Assembly (NCBI GenBank): GCA_963712065.1
Contig: CAVQGM010000002.1
Span: 1,612,001 to 1,676,000 of the forward strand
Direction of reading: 5' to 3'
Length of the DNA: 64,000 nt
From: CAVQGM01 sp963712065
GTDB taxonomy: Bacteria; Actinomycetota; Acidimicrobiia; Acidimicrobiales; Acidimicrobilacustridaceae
Position 1 is the stretch's first letter, and each line of letters starts with the position of its first letter. The position numbers and the translations under genes are program-made. Shown one piece after another: positions 1 to 7,902 of this stretch. The notes beneath the pieces are model-generated. The model made no database searches. It was not told the DNA's origin and saw nothing but the letters and a program-made list of their open reading frames with translations.

Positions 1-216
1 GCGACCGCCCTCGAGCACGGGCGCGATCCGGAGGCCATCGAGATCACGACCGGCGGCGCCGCCGCCTTCGCCCCCGATCCCGTGGCCGCGCTCCGCGAGC
101 TGGAGGCGGGCGTCGGCGTCCACCGGGTCGTCATCCCACCGCTGTCGTTCGACCCTCGGGAGATCGGTGCCGCCCTCGGCCGATTCGGCGACGACGTCAT
201 CGCCAAGGTCGGCTGA
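1..216 (+). CDS. LLM-class F420-dependent oxidoreductase, C-terminal fragment
   Basis: The 71-codon reading frame is open from the window edge and stops with TGA, so only the C-terminus is present. It reads ATALEHGRDPEAIEI, then an Ala/Pro segment, and ends in VVIPPLSFDPREIG...FGDDVIAKVG. That tail resembles luciferase-like (LLM) F420-dependent oxidoreductases, where a late beta strand closes the TIM barrel before a last helix. The cofactor-binding part lies outside the window, so substrate and cofactor are inferred from family resemblance only. It converges with the minus-strand gene that ends at 251. Confidence 0.6.
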   Translation, partial: ATALEHGRDPEAIEITTGGAAAFAPDPVAALRELEAGVGVHRVVIPPLSFDPREIGAALGRFGDDVIAKVG

Positions 217-250
217 GCTTCGCACGGTCGGGCCCGTCGGGTGACGCCGG

Positions 251-1642
251 TCAGCCGCACGACGTCAGGCGCACCAGCTCCGGGGTCGGGGACTCGACCA
301 CCATCGACGGCACGAACCGCGCGGCGTCGCGGAGGGCCGACTCGAGGTCCCCGCGGTCACCGGGCGTGTCGGCCGCGACGTCGACCCGGATGCAGGTCGA
401 ACCGTCGGGACGGGCCCAGGCCACGTACTGGTCGCCGCCCCAGCCGTCGACCAGCTCGGGGTCACCGAGACCGCTGCCGTTGGTGACGACGATGCCGAGC
501 ATGAGCTCGCCGAACGTGCCCTGGTCGATCACCTCGCCCTCGGCCGGCGGCGGCGCCACCGGCACCGCCCCCTCACCGTCGAGGTACGCATCCGGGTGCA
601 GCACCTGCTCGCTCGTGGTCGGCGGCCGGGTGAGGGCCGCGGTCAGCCCCTCCTCCCCCTGCTCGTCGACGATCTCGTCGACGAGGATCGGGCCGAACTC
701 GTAGGGTGCCTGCAGCTGGGCGAGCAGCACGAACGGGATGCCGGTGAGGTCGACGTCGGCCCCGAACGACCGCTCTTCGTCGAGCAACCGGGCCCGGTCA
801 GCGCTGCTCAGCGAGGACTCGTAGGCGTCCTCCACCCGGGTGGCGCTGCCCTCGACGACGGCGGTGAAGCCGAAGCTCGACTCGTCGGAGGCGTCATCGA
901 GCTCGGGACGATCGAGGTCGAAGTGCTGGTCGTCGAGGGCGTGGGTCAGCTCGTGGGCGACGGTCTGGCGCGTGTACGGGGTGAGCTCGCCGCCGCGCAC
1001 CACGAGCTCCTTGGTCTCCGGGTCGTAGAAGCCGAGCACGCCGACGCCGAGCAACTGGTCGACCGCGGCCGCGAGGTCGGTGCCCGGCGGTACCAGGCCC
1101 AACGCCTGCAGCAGCCGCCCGGTGAGGGCCAGGTCGGCGGCGACTTCGGGGTCGTCCTCGAGCAGCCTGGCCTCGAACGGGTCGTCATCGAGGAGCTCGA
1201 CCTTCACCGGCTGGACGAACTCGAGGCCGCGCTCGCGCTCGACGAAGGCGGCGATCTGGTCGAGGGTGGCGTCGGCCTCGGCGTCGCCGGTGGGCACGAT
1301 GTCGCCCTCCCCCGCTGGGGCCGCCGTCGACGACGTCGGCGCCGTGCTCGACGGGGACGAGGCCTCGAGGCTCGGGCCGACCGCGCTGACCTCCTCGCCA
1401 CCGCGGCCGCGCCAGGCGACCACACCGACGGTGGCGACGAGCAGCACGGCGACGACGGTGACGACGGCCACGATCCACGCCGGCGACGGCCGGGAGGGCG
1501 CTGACGGGGCGGACGGCGGGGCAACGAAGGGCCCGCTCGCCGCCGTTGCGGGCGGGGACGGAGGCGGCCCGTCGGGTGGAGGTGGCGCCGGCTCGCCACG
1601 AAACGGGGGGCGAGGACCGGGGTCGGTGGGCCAGTCGGTCAC
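251..1642 (-). CDS. membrane-anchored HExxH zinc metallopeptidase-like protein
   Basis: 463 aa. Residues 1-55 are a Pro-rich cytoplasmic tail, about 56-77 a single membrane segment, about 85-115 a Ser/Thr/Ala/Pro linker, and the rest a probably extracytoplasmic domain. The domain has a zinc-binding HELTH at residues 230-234 and a downstream VVEGSA whose Glu (264) is well placed as the third ligand, the gluzincin arrangement. I do not recognise a named peptidase family, and the substrate is unknown. The start is GTG at 1642; a TAGGTT hexamer lies 6 nt upstream with no Shine-Dalgarno, which suggests a leaderless mRNA. Monocistronic, convergent with the gene ending at 216. Confidence 0.75.
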   Translation of the reverse strand: MTDWPTDPGPRPPFRGEPAPPPPDGPPPSPPATAASGPFVAPPSAPSAPSRPSPAWIVAVVTVVAVLLVATVGVVAWRGRGGEEVSAVGPSLEASSPSSTAPTSSTAAPAGEGDIVPTGDAEADATLDQIAAFVERERGLEFVQPVKVELLDDDPFEARLLEDDPEVAADLALTGRLLQALGLVPPGTDLAAAVDQLLGVGVLGFYDPETKELVVRGGELTPYTRQTVAHELTHALDDQHFDLDRPELDDASDESSFGFTAVVEGSATRVEDAYESSLSSADRARLLDEERSFGADVDLTGIPFVLLAQLQAPYEFGPILVDEIVDEQGEEGLTAALTRPPTTSEQVLHPDAYLDGEGAVPVAPPPAEGEVIDQGTFGELMLGIVVTNGSGLGDPELVDGWGGDQYVAWARPDGSTCIRVDVAADTPGDRGDLESALRDAARFVPSMVVESPTPELVRLTSCG

Positions 1643-1689
1643 GGGCGCAACCTACCGGCGGTCGGCGGCGCGGCGGCCGCGGGGACGGG

Positions 1690-1983
1690 TCAGTCGACCG
1701 AGAGCTGGGCGAGCAGGTCCGCTTTGCGCTCTTCGAAGGTGTCGAAGTCGATGGCGCCGTCGTCGTACTGCTCGTGGAGCCGGGCCAGGCGGGCCATCAC
1801 GTCACCGGCATCGGCCGAAGGCGGCGGCGTGGCGACGCCATCGGCGTCGTGGTCAGCTGCTTCGATGGCCTCGAGGCCACCCGCTTCGCTGCGCTCGGCC
1901 CGACGGGCGCGCTTGGCGGCCGCCTTCTCCTTCTTGGCCTTGTCGCGGGCCCGCTTCTCGAAACTGCTCTGCCGGTTCGCCAT
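1690..1983 (-). CDS. small SHOCT-like domain protein
   Basis: 97 aa. The N-terminal third is very basic and Ala/Lys/Arg-rich (FEKRARDKAKKEKAAAKRARR), probably helical. The C-terminus (about 66-95) matches the short SHOCT pattern: a leucine-rich helix followed by YDDGAIDFDTFEERKADLL. SHOCT modules are short oligomerisation-type helices often found at protein ends, and no enzymatic role is implied. ATG start; TAGACT lies 10 nt upstream. Function unknown. It stands alone between the metallopeptidase-like gene and a small antitoxin-like gene, all on the minus strand. Confidence 0.7.
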   Translation of the reverse strand: MANRQSSFEKRARDKAKKEKAAAKRARRAERSEAGGLEAIEAADHDADGVATPPPSADAGDVMARLARLHEQYDDGAIDFDTFEERKADLLAQLSVD

Positions 1984-2055
1984 GACGCCTGCCAGTCTAC
2001 GGGAGCCGGCGGGGCGAACGACATTCGACCCCCGGGCGGGCCCGAGGGCTTCGCC

Positions 2056-2223
2056 TCACTGGCCCTCGATGACGTCCTTGGCCTTCTCGGCGGCGGCGTC
2101 GACGGCTCCGTCGGCCTGATCGGGCGCCTTCTCCTTGGCGACCTCGGCCACCTTGTCGACCCCCTCGGACACCTCGTCCTTGTGGCCGCCGAGAGCTCCC
2201 TTGATCTTGTCGAAGATTCCCAT
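2056..2223 (-). CDS. Rv0909/MT0933-type small antitoxin-like protein
   Basis: 55 aa: MGIFDKIKGALGGHKDEVSE then an amphipathic, Ala/Glu/Lys-rich helix ending in VIEGQ. The start and overall composition fit the small actinobacterial family annotated as MT0933-like antitoxin, where Rv0909 is paired with toxin Rv0910. No toxin gene lies next to it here, so a toxin-antitoxin role is not supported by context; a stress-type (CsbD-like) small protein is an alternative. A strong Shine-Dalgarno (GGAGGAA) sits 5 nt before the ATG, so this gene has a normal leader, unlike many neighbours. Confidence 0.7.
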   Translation of the reverse strand: MGIFDKIKGALGGHKDEVSEGVDKVAEVAKEKAPDQADGAVDAAAEKAKDVIEGQ

Positions 2224-2344
2224 GGGCGTTCCTCCGTTGATGGTCGACCAGGGAGCGAACGGCGCAGCGTCGCCGGACGCCCGCTCCTGCGGTCACCCTA
2301 GTCAGTGAAACGCAGTGCCTCCTGCCGCCTCGCACCGTGCCTGC

Positions 2345-2433
2345 TGGTGCCCGGGGCGGGAGTCGAACCCGCACGCCCCTTGCGGGGCCGAGGGGTTTAA
2401 GCCCCCTGCGTCTACCGGTTCCGCCACCCGGGC
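2345..2433 (-). tRNA. tRNA-Leu(TAA), CCA end encoded
   Basis: The minus strand gives a class II tRNA of 89 nt. Acceptor arms are GCCCGGG and CCCGGGC, the anticodon loop carries TAA within GGGGGCTTAAACCCC, a long variable arm follows (CGGCCCCGCAAGGGGCG), and the T arm has GTTCGACTC. ACCA follows the acceptor stem, so the CCA end is encoded in the DNA. Anticodon TAA reads UUA/UUG leucine codons, which are very rare in a genome this GC-rich. Confidence 0.95.
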
Positions 2434-2458
2434 CCGACGCCACGGTAGCGGCCGGGGC

Positions 2459-2842
2459 TCACGCCGCTCGTGGAGGAGCGACGGCGTGGAGCCGTGCACC
2501 CGATGGCCGCGATCGGCGGTCCGCGCCCGGCGACCGGGTGACGGCGCCGTCGGCCGGGCCGGCTGCGTCCCACAGCGCCGAGCGGATGTGGTCGGCGGCC
2601 GGGCCGTGCAGGTCGTTGGCCGCCACCACCCCTTCGATCATGTCGGCCAGCACCGCCGCCCAGGGACGGCCCCGCAGCCGAACCGCCACCGTGGCGCCGC
2701 CGTCACCCCGACGCCGGATCGATCGGTCGGCCCGCTCGAGCCGGGGCGGGCTGCGGAACGCGGGCACGGCGAGGTCGTGTGCCCGCGCCACCCGGCCGAG
2801 GGTGCGGGCGGCGGCGGCGAATCGGACGGTGGTGGCTTCCAT
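2459..2842 (-). CDS. conserved-looking unknown protein with damage-type promoter
   Basis: 127 aa, no family recognised. It is basic at the N-terminus (MEATTVRFAAAARTLGRVAR), has a mid-region DRSIRRRGDGG, then a hydrophobic helix (PWAAVLADMIEGVVAAND), and a low-complexity C-terminal tail. Coding is supported by an ATG fitted to the upstream promoter-like element rather than by homology. The upstream element at 2852-2874 has the same CTGTCA-N-box layout found before rmuC and the RecB-type nuclease, so a link to DNA-damage response is possible but inferred. It is divergent from the TrmO-like gene at 2915. Confidence 0.55.
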   Translation of the reverse strand: MEATTVRFAAAARTLGRVARAHDLAVPAFRSPPRLERADRSIRRRGDGGATVAVRLRGRPWAAVLADMIEGVVAANDLHGPAADHIRSALWDAAGPADGAVTRSPGADRRSRPSGARLHAVAPPRAA

Positions 2843-2851
2843 GGCCCACCC

Positions 2852-2874
2852 ATCATCCCTGCGGGGCCTGACAG
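2852..2874 (-). promoter_or_regulatory. PafBC-like promoter (weak -10) for the gene starting at 2842
   Basis: Minus strand: CTGTCAGGC, eight bases, then GATGAT, nine bases before the ATG. The 9-mer and the 8-bp spacing match the mycobacterial RecA-independent damage promoter pattern tTGTCRgtg-N8-TAnnnT, but the -10 is GATGAT instead of TAnnnT. It also shares GTTCCTGTCAG with the rmuC promoter at 39541-39563. Confidence 0.4.
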
Positions 2875-2914
2875 GAACTCCGCCGACCCGGGCGCCCGCA
2901 CCTAAGGTCGGCCC

Positions 2915-3388
2915 GTGATCGAGTTGCGACCGGTGGGCCAGGTGCGCGGCGGGCGGGGCGAACCGCTCGACGACGGGTGGGACGCGGAGGTCTGCGAGAT
3001 CGTCCTCGACGACACCCGGTTCGCCCCCGACGCCCTCGCCGGCCTCGAGGACTTCTCCCACCTGGTCGTCGTGTACCACTTCCACCTCGTCGCCGAGCAC
3101 GAGGTGCAGACCGGCGCCCGCCACCCGCGGGGCCGCGCCGACTGGCCCCTCGTCGGGATCTTCGCCCAGCGCGGGCGGGTGCGGCCCAACCGGCTGGGGG
3201 TCAGCACCTGCCGCGTGCTCGGGGTCGAAGGGCTGACGGTGCGGGTCCAGGGCCTCGATGCCGTCGACGGCACCCCGGTGCTCGACCTCAAGCCCCACGT
3301 CGAGGAGTTCGACCCACGCGGCGAGGTGCGAGAGCCGGCGTGGATGCGCGAGCTGATGGCCGGCTACTGGGAAGGCCCCCCGACCTGA
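2915..3388 (+). CDS. TrmO-like (TsaA/YaeB) tRNA m6t6A37 methyltransferase domain protein
   Basis: 157 aa, the single-domain length seen in short TsaA/YaeB proteins; E. coli TrmO has an extra C-terminal domain. The family pattern is clear: a GLEDFSHLVVVYHFH core strand near residue 45 and RPNRLGVSTCRVLGVEG near 92-108, the beta-barrel that binds S-adenosylmethionine. TrmO methylates N6 of t6A at position 37 of some tRNAs in the cytosol; whether the short form does the same is inference. GTG start at 2915, with TAAGGT exactly 6 nt upstream and no Shine-Dalgarno. Divergent from the gene at 2842. Confidence 0.8.
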   Translation: MIELRPVGQVRGGRGEPLDDGWDAEVCEIVLDDTRFAPDALAGLEDFSHLVVVYHFHLVAEHEVQTGARHPRGRADWPLVGIFAQRGRVRPNRLGVSTCRVLGVEGLTVRVQGLDAVDGTPVLDLKPHVEEFDPRGEVREPAWMRELMAGYWEGPPT

Positions 3389-3513
3389 CCGGCCGCGACC
3401 GCGTCCTGGTGTGAGAACGGGCTGCTCCGCCGACGCGATCCCACACCAGAACCCGTTGGCGGACCGGGGCGGTGGTCCCTGGAGCTGTCACCGCCGGTGC
3501 GTACGGTTCGGGC
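3389..3513 (+). other. intergenic region with interleaved inverted blocks and a promoter
   Basis: 125 bp without a gene. TGGTGTG (3407-3413), AACGGG (3416-3421) and TCCGCC (3426-3431) are followed in the same order by their complements CACACCA (3442-3448), CCCGTT (3452-3457) and GGCGGA (3458-3463). That interleaved order would form a pseudoknot rather than a simple hairpin. The promoter of the next gene follows at 3485-3507. Confidence 0.4.
3485..3507 (+). promoter_or_regulatory. PafBC-like promoter of the RecB-type nuclease gene
   Basis: CTGTCACCG (3485-3493), eight bases (3494-3501), TACGGT (3502-3507), then six bases to the ATG. This is the tTGTCRgtg-N8-TAnnnT layout of actinobacterial RecA-independent DNA-damage promoters, with the core TGTCA and the TAnnnT intact. 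It predicts a leaderless transcript. Confidence 0.55.
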
Positions 3514-4485
3514 ATGAGCTTCGGCGGCGAGGTCCCCCGCAACCCGGCCCAGCAGGAGGTGCTCGACCTGCTCGGGGCCGCACCCGACGAGCGCCCCCAC
3601 TTCGACGCCGGCCTGCGCCACGAGCTGCGGGCCGAGCTCGAGGCCGGGCTGGCGCCGATCGTCGAGCGGCTGCCGGCCGACGAGTCGCTCTGGCTCGGCA
3701 AGCACGACCTCGGGTCGGTGCACGGCTGCGAGCGCCGCTTCCTCGGCGAGCGGGCCCAGCCGTTCGGGTGGAGCCCGCCCACCGCCCGCGGCGCCGTCGC
3801 CCACAAGGCCATCGAGCTCGGCCTCAACTGGAGCGGCGAGGTCACCGCCCTCGACCTGGTCGACGAGGCCGTCGCCCGGCTGATCGTCACCGGCGACCGC
3901 TGCGGCGACTGGCTGTCGACCTGCTCGCCGACCGAGCGGGCCGAGGTTCGGGCCGAGGCCAACGACCGGGTGGCCAAGTTCCTCGAGTGCTTCCCGCCGC
4001 TCAAGAAGTCCTGGTACCCGGTGCCCGAGAGCAGCACCCGGGTCGAGCTGCTCGGCGGGCGGGTCGTGATCCGGGGCAAGGTCGACCTCTCGCTCGGCCG
4101 GGCCGTCGGCACGACCGCCGGCAAGGTGCTCATCGACCTGAAGACCGGCGGGTTCAGCCCTGGCCACCTCGACGACCTCCGCCTCTACGCCCTCCTCGAG
4201 ACCCTGCGGCTCGGCACGCCCCCGCGACTCGTGGCCGGCTACTACCTCGACCAGGGTCGCCTCCACCCCGAGGCGGTCTCCGAGGGCCTGCTCGACGCCG
4301 CCGTGCGCCGCACCGTCGCCGGAGCCGAGCGCATCGTCGGTCTCGTCCACGACGCCGTCGAGCCGGTGGTCCGTCCGGGGCGACCGTGCCGGTGGTGCCC
4401 GGTGCTCGAGGGCTGTGACGAGGGGCGGTCCCACCTCGCCCGCCTCGACGACGAGGCCGGCGCCTTCGACGACGACGAGCCGTAG
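3514..4485 (+). CDS. RecB-family PD-(D/E)XK nuclease with Fe-S cysteine cluster
   Basis: 323 aa. The RecB-type nuclease motifs are present in order: His97 (GAVAHKAIE), Asp191 (RGKVDLS), Asp208-x-Lys210 (LIDLKTG), then a Tyr-containing helix near 225. Cys72 near the start and Cys292, Cys295, Cys301 near the end give the split C...C-x2-C-x5-C arrangement that holds a 4Fe-4S cluster in AddB, Cas4 and related nucleases. No helicase domain and no Cas genes are nearby, so this is a stand-alone exonuclease candidate for DNA repair. ATG at 3514 was chosen over the earlier in-frame ATG at 3472 because TACGGT lies 6 nt upstream. It almost abuts the convergent MFS gene (7 bp). Confidence 0.8.
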   Translation: MSFGGEVPRNPAQQEVLDLLGAAPDERPHFDAGLRHELRAELEAGLAPIVERLPADESLWLGKHDLGSVHGCERRFLGERAQPFGWSPPTARGAVAHKAIELGLNWSGEVTALDLVDEAVARLIVTGDRCGDWLSTCSPTERAEVRAEANDRVAKFLECFPPLKKSWYPVPESSTRVELLGGRVVIRGKVDLSLGRAVGTTAGKVLIDLKTGGFSPGHLDDLRLYALLETLRLGTPPRLVAGYYLDQGRLHPEAVSEGLLDAAVRRTVAGAERIVGLVHDAVEPVVRPGRPCRWCPVLEGCDEGRSHLARLDDEAGAFDDDEP

Positions 4486-4492
4486 CGTCCGG

Positions 4493-5755
4493 TCAGGTGG
4501 CCGACACGGGCGACGGGTGGGCCTCGGCCCCCTCGTCGGGCGGGTCGTCCATGTGGGCCACCAGACCGGTGAGCCACCGCAGCCCGCCGCACACCACGAG
4601 GAAGGCGGTGCCGGCGATGGCGACCGCGGCGCGGGGCCCGATCACCTGCACCATCGCGCCCTGCACCAGCGACCCGATCGGCAGGGCGGCGGTGAGCAGC
4701 ATCACGTAGAGGGCGAGCACCTTGCCCCGCCGGGCCTCCTGCACCTGCAGCTGGATCGTCGTGTTGAGCGTCGAGGCGACGGCGAGGTAGCCGCCGCCCA
4801 TCACGAGCAGCGCCACCAGCGCGGCGCCGTAGACGGGCGCCAGCGCGAACGCCACCATCGACGCGCCGTAGGTGAGGGTGGCGACGGTGATCAGCCGGCG
4901 GCGCGGCAGCTTCGTCGCCGGCCCGGCGACGAACGGCGCGGCCAGGATCGAGCCGAGCCCGATGCCGGCGGCGAGCAGCCCGTAGGCGACCCCGCCGACG
5001 CCGTAGACGTCGAGGGCGAACACCACCAGCAGCTGGAACACCGGTCCGCCGAGCAGGCCGAGGGCGGCGACGATGGCCAGGCAGGCGACGATGCCGGGCC
5101 GGCCACGCACGTAGCGGACCGTCGATCGCATCTCGTCGCGCACCGGCGGCCGTGGACCGTCCGGCTTGGGCAGCCGGGGCACCCGGATCAGGACCAGGGC
5201 GACGATCACCGCGCCGAACGACGCCGCGTTCAGGAGGAACGCCCAGCCCACCCCGAGGGTGCCGAGCACGAGGCCGCCGATGGCCGGACCGAAGGCGCGC
5301 GCGGCGTTGAACTGCGTGGAGTTGAGGGTGACGGCGTTCAGCAGGGTGTCGCGCGGCACGAGCTCGCTGACGAACGCCTGCCACGACGGGATGTTCAGCC
5401 CGACGATGACGCCGCCCAGCGCCACGAGGGCGATGATCGCCGCGATCGAGCGGACCCCGGCCGTCCAGACCACCCACAGGGCGAAGGCCACCAGGGCGGC
5501 GGCGGCCTGGGTGACGAGCAGGACGTTCCGGCGGTGGAAGCGGTCGGCGATCGAGCCACCGATCGGCCCCATCACCACCACCGGCCCGAACTGCAGGAAG
5601 CCGGCCACGCCCAGCCAGAAGGCGCTGCCGGTGAGCTCGAACACGACGAAGGGCACGGTGACGCCCTGGATCCAGGTGCCCGTGTTCGACAGGAGCGCTC
5701 CGGACCAGAAGAGGGCGAAGTTGCGGTGGCGGAAGGCGGCGAGGGCCCCGGGCAT
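4493..5755 (-). CDS. MFS transporter (MFS_3 / EntS-like)
   Basis: 420 aa with about 12 hydrophobic segments, the usual size for a major facilitator exporter. The start FRHRNFALFWSGALLSNTGTW and the cytoplasmic loop GGSIADRFHRRNVLL fit the MFS_3 branch (enterobactin exporter EntS-like, often annotated as antibiotic or macrolide efflux). Substrate unknown. It would act in the cytoplasmic membrane as a proton-coupled antiporter by family analogy. ATG start; TAGCGT lies 9 nt upstream, divergent from the acyltransferase operon at 5851. Ends 7 bp from the nuclease gene stop. Confidence 0.85.
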   Translation of the reverse strand: MPGALAAFRHRNFALFWSGALLSNTGTWIQGVTVPFVVFELTGSAFWLGVAGFLQFGPVVVMGPIGGSIADRFHRRNVLLVTQAAAALVAFALWVVWTAGVRSIAAIIALVALGGVIVGLNIPSWQAFVSELVPRDTLLNAVTLNSTQFNAARAFGPAIGGLVLGTLGVGWAFLLNAASFGAVIVALVLIRVPRLPKPDGPRPPVRDEMRSTVRYVRGRPGIVACLAIVAALGLLGGPVFQLLVVFALDVYGVGGVAYGLLAAGIGLGSILAAPFVAGPATKLPRRRLITVATLTYGASMVAFALAPVYGAALVALLVMGGGYLAVASTLNTTIQLQVQEARRGKVLALYVMLLTAALPIGSLVQGAMVQVIGPRAAVAIAGTAFLVVCGGLRWLTGLVAHMDDPPDEGAEAHPSPVSAT

Positions 5756-5850
5756 ACCTCGGCGACGCTACCGGTGGCCGGGACCGCGCGTCGGGTGCGG
5801 AACGCAACCGGCGGACGAGGGCCCCGGGGGCATCGGTACCATGAGCGGCC

Positions 5851-6852
5851 ATGGCCTCCTCCGATCCCCACCCCGAGGGCGACCTCGAACATGCCGGCCT
5901 CGACCCGGCCGAGCGGGAGCCCGTCGCGGTGGATCCGGCGGAGGAGCGCCTCGAGGCCACGCTCGCCGAGGCCAAGGAGCACCTCGACCACGCCGTCGCC
6001 GTGGCCGAGGAGCGATCGCTGGTGCCGGTGCCGGCCGACGACCGGGTCGAGCCGCTGCCCGACCCCCGCCGCTCCGACGTCGACGAGTGGGGCCGCTCCG
6101 AGCACATGCGACGGCTGGCCCGAGCCCTCTACGAGCCGATCTACTCCGGCTGGTTCCGGGCCGAGTGGGAGGGGCTCGAGAAGATCCCGACCGAAGGCGG
6201 CGCCCTGCTCGTCGCCAACCACGCCGCCGCCATCCCGAGCGACGCGCCGGTGATCATGCACGGGATCGAGAAGGAGCTCGGCCGACCCGTGTACGGGCTG
6301 GCCGACCACCTGTTCAAGTCGGTGCCGGTCGTCGGCGTGTACTGGTCGAGGCTCGGCGGGGTCGTCGCCCACCCCGACAACGCCTGCCGGCTGCTCCGCG
6401 AGCAGCACCAACTGGTGCTCGTCTTCCCCGAGGGCAGCAAGGGCCCGGGCAAGCACTACGGCGAGCGCTACCGGCTCCGACGGTTCGGCCGCGGCGGGTT
6501 CGTCGAGATCGCCATGCGCGCCGGCGTGCCCGTCGTCCCCATCGCCGTCGTCGGCGCCGAGGAGTCGATGCCGATCGTGTGGAAGTCGGCGACGGTGGCC
6601 AAGCTGCTCGGCCTCCCCTACTTCCCGATCACCGCCAACCAGCTGCTGATGGGTCCGCTGCTCGGCACCGTCGGCTACCTGCCGGCCAAGTTCAAGCTCC
6701 GGGTGCTCGACCCGGTGCACTTCGACGTGGCTCCCGGCCAGGACCGCTACTCGAAGAGCCGGGTGATGGAGGAGTCCGAACACATCCGCGAGCAGATCCA
6801 GTCCGCGCTGTACGACATGCTGCGGGCCCGCGAGAGCGTGTGGTTCGGCTGA
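5851..6852 (+). CDS. PlsC-like lysophospholipid/glycerol acyltransferase, variant motif
   Basis: 333 aa. An acidic N-terminal extension (1-85) precedes an acyltransferase domain. Block I is VANHAAAIPSD, with His124 and Asp131 separated by six residues instead of the usual four (NHx4D); the acceptor motif is intact as VFPEGSKG (191-198). Longer-spaced versions occur in some diacylglycerol-acyltransferase-like members of the family. It probably acylates a glycerol or lysophospholipid at the membrane. The stop overlaps the start of the next gene (TGATG), so it is translationally coupled to the SDR. M. tuberculosis has a comparable pair (Rv0501 epimerase-like, Rv0502 acyltransferase-like) from memory. 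TACCAT lies 8 nt upstream of the ATG. Confidence 0.8.
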   Translation: MASSDPHPEGDLEHAGLDPAEREPVAVDPAEERLEATLAEAKEHLDHAVAVAEERSLVPVPADDRVEPLPDPRRSDVDEWGRSEHMRRLARALYEPIYSGWFRAEWEGLEKIPTEGGALLVANHAAAIPSDAPVIMHGIEKELGRPVYGLADHLFKSVPVVGVYWSRLGGVVAHPDNACRLLREQHQLVLVFPEGSKGPGKHYGERYRLRRFGRGGFVEIAMRAGVPVVPIAVVGAEESMPIVWKSATVAKLLGLPYFPITANQLLMGPLLGTVGYLPAKFKLRVLDPVHFDVAPGQDRYSKSRVMEESEHIREQIQSALYDMLRARESVWFG

Positions 6853-7898
6853 TGGGTCGGCGCGTCCTCATCACCGGACTGGCCAGCTTCTGGGGCGGCC
6901 TCGTCGCCCAGCGGCTCGAAGCGGGCCACGACGTCGACGTCATCATCGGCCTCGACACCCGCGAGCCCTCGATCGAGCTCGAGCGCACCGAGTTCGTGCG
7001 CACCGACGAGAACTACTCGATCCTCGCCCGCATCGTCCGCGCCGCCCGGATCGACACCATCGTGCACACCTTCCTCGTCGTCGACTCGACGCAGATGCGC
7101 CGTCGGGCGATGCACGAGATCAACGTGATCGGCACCATGAACCTGTTCGCCGCCGCCTCGGCGCCCGGGAGCACCGTGCGTGACGTGGTGGTGAAGTCGT
7201 CGGGCTACGTCTACGGCACCGCGATCGAGGACCCGGTCTGGTTCACCGAGGAGACCCCCCGCAGCCACACCCCCCGCTCGCCGCTGGAGCAGAGCCTCGA
7301 GTCGGTCGAGGGCTACGTGCGTGACTTCGCCGAGGACAACCCCCACGTCAACCTCACCCTCCTGCGCTTCTCCAACGTGCTCGGCCCCGACATCGAGACG
7401 CCGATCACCCGCGCCCTCGAGCTGCCCGTCGTGCCCTCGATCTTCGGCTACGACCCCCGCGTGCAGTTCGTGCACGAGGAGGACGTCATCCGGTCGATCC
7501 TGTTCGTGCTCGACCGGCGGCTCCCCGGCATCTACAACGTCGCCGGCGACGGCCTCATCCCCTGGAGCGAGGTCGCCCGCATCTGCGGCAAGCGCACCGC
7601 ACCGCTGCCGCCCATCGGCACCAACTGGGCCGCGTTGCCGCTCCGACGCATCGGCGTGCCGTTGCCCGACGAGCTGCTCGAACTGCTCCGCTACGGCCGG
7701 GGCATGGACAACCGGCGCCTCAAGCGGGCCGGCTTCCAGTACCGCTACACGTCGGCCGGCGCGGTGGACGCGTTCGTCCAGGCCCTGCGCCTGTCGTCCA
7801 CGGTCGGCTCGGTCGAGCCCGGCTACCACTACGAGCGCGACGTCGAGCAGTTCTTCCGCCACTCCCCCGCCGTCGTGCGCGACGGCGAGGCGGGCTGA
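6852..7898 (+). CDS. NAD-dependent epimerase/SDR-like protein without Tyr-Lys pair
   Basis: 348 aa extended-SDR fold: a beta strand VLITGLASFWGG at residues 5-16 as a modified dinucleotide-binding loop, KSSGYVYG near 115-122, and LLRFSNVLGP plus FVHEEDV further on. The position of the catalytic YxxxK reads L145-E-Q-S-L149, so both Tyr and Lys are missing; the glycine motif is also altered (TGxxSxxGG). It may be a non-catalytic binding or regulatory SDR. It overlaps the acyltransferase stop and precedes a crotonase by 4 bp, so the three genes form one operon. GalE-like annotation would be an over-call. Confidence 0.75.
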   Translation: MGRRVLITGLASFWGGLVAQRLEAGHDVDVIIGLDTREPSIELERTEFVRTDENYSILARIVRAARIDTIVHTFLVVDSTQMRRRAMHEINVIGTMNLFAAASAPGSTVRDVVVKSSGYVYGTAIEDPVWFTEETPRSHTPRSPLEQSLESVEGYVRDFAEDNPHVNLTLLRFSNVLGPDIETPITRALELPVVPSIFGYDPRVQFVHEEDVIRSILFVLDRRLPGIYNVAGDGLIPWSEVARICGKRTAPLPPIGTNWAALPLRRIGVPLPDELLELLRYGRGMDNRRLKRAGFQYRYTSAGAVDAFVQALRLSSTVGSVEPGYHYERDVEQFFRHSPAVVRDGEAG

Positions 7899-7902
7899 GC
7901 GC

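Noticed and set aside
2056..2223. Toxin-antitoxin module
   Set aside because: The antitoxin-like protein has no toxin neighbour; downstream is a SHOCT-like protein and upstream is tRNA-Leu.
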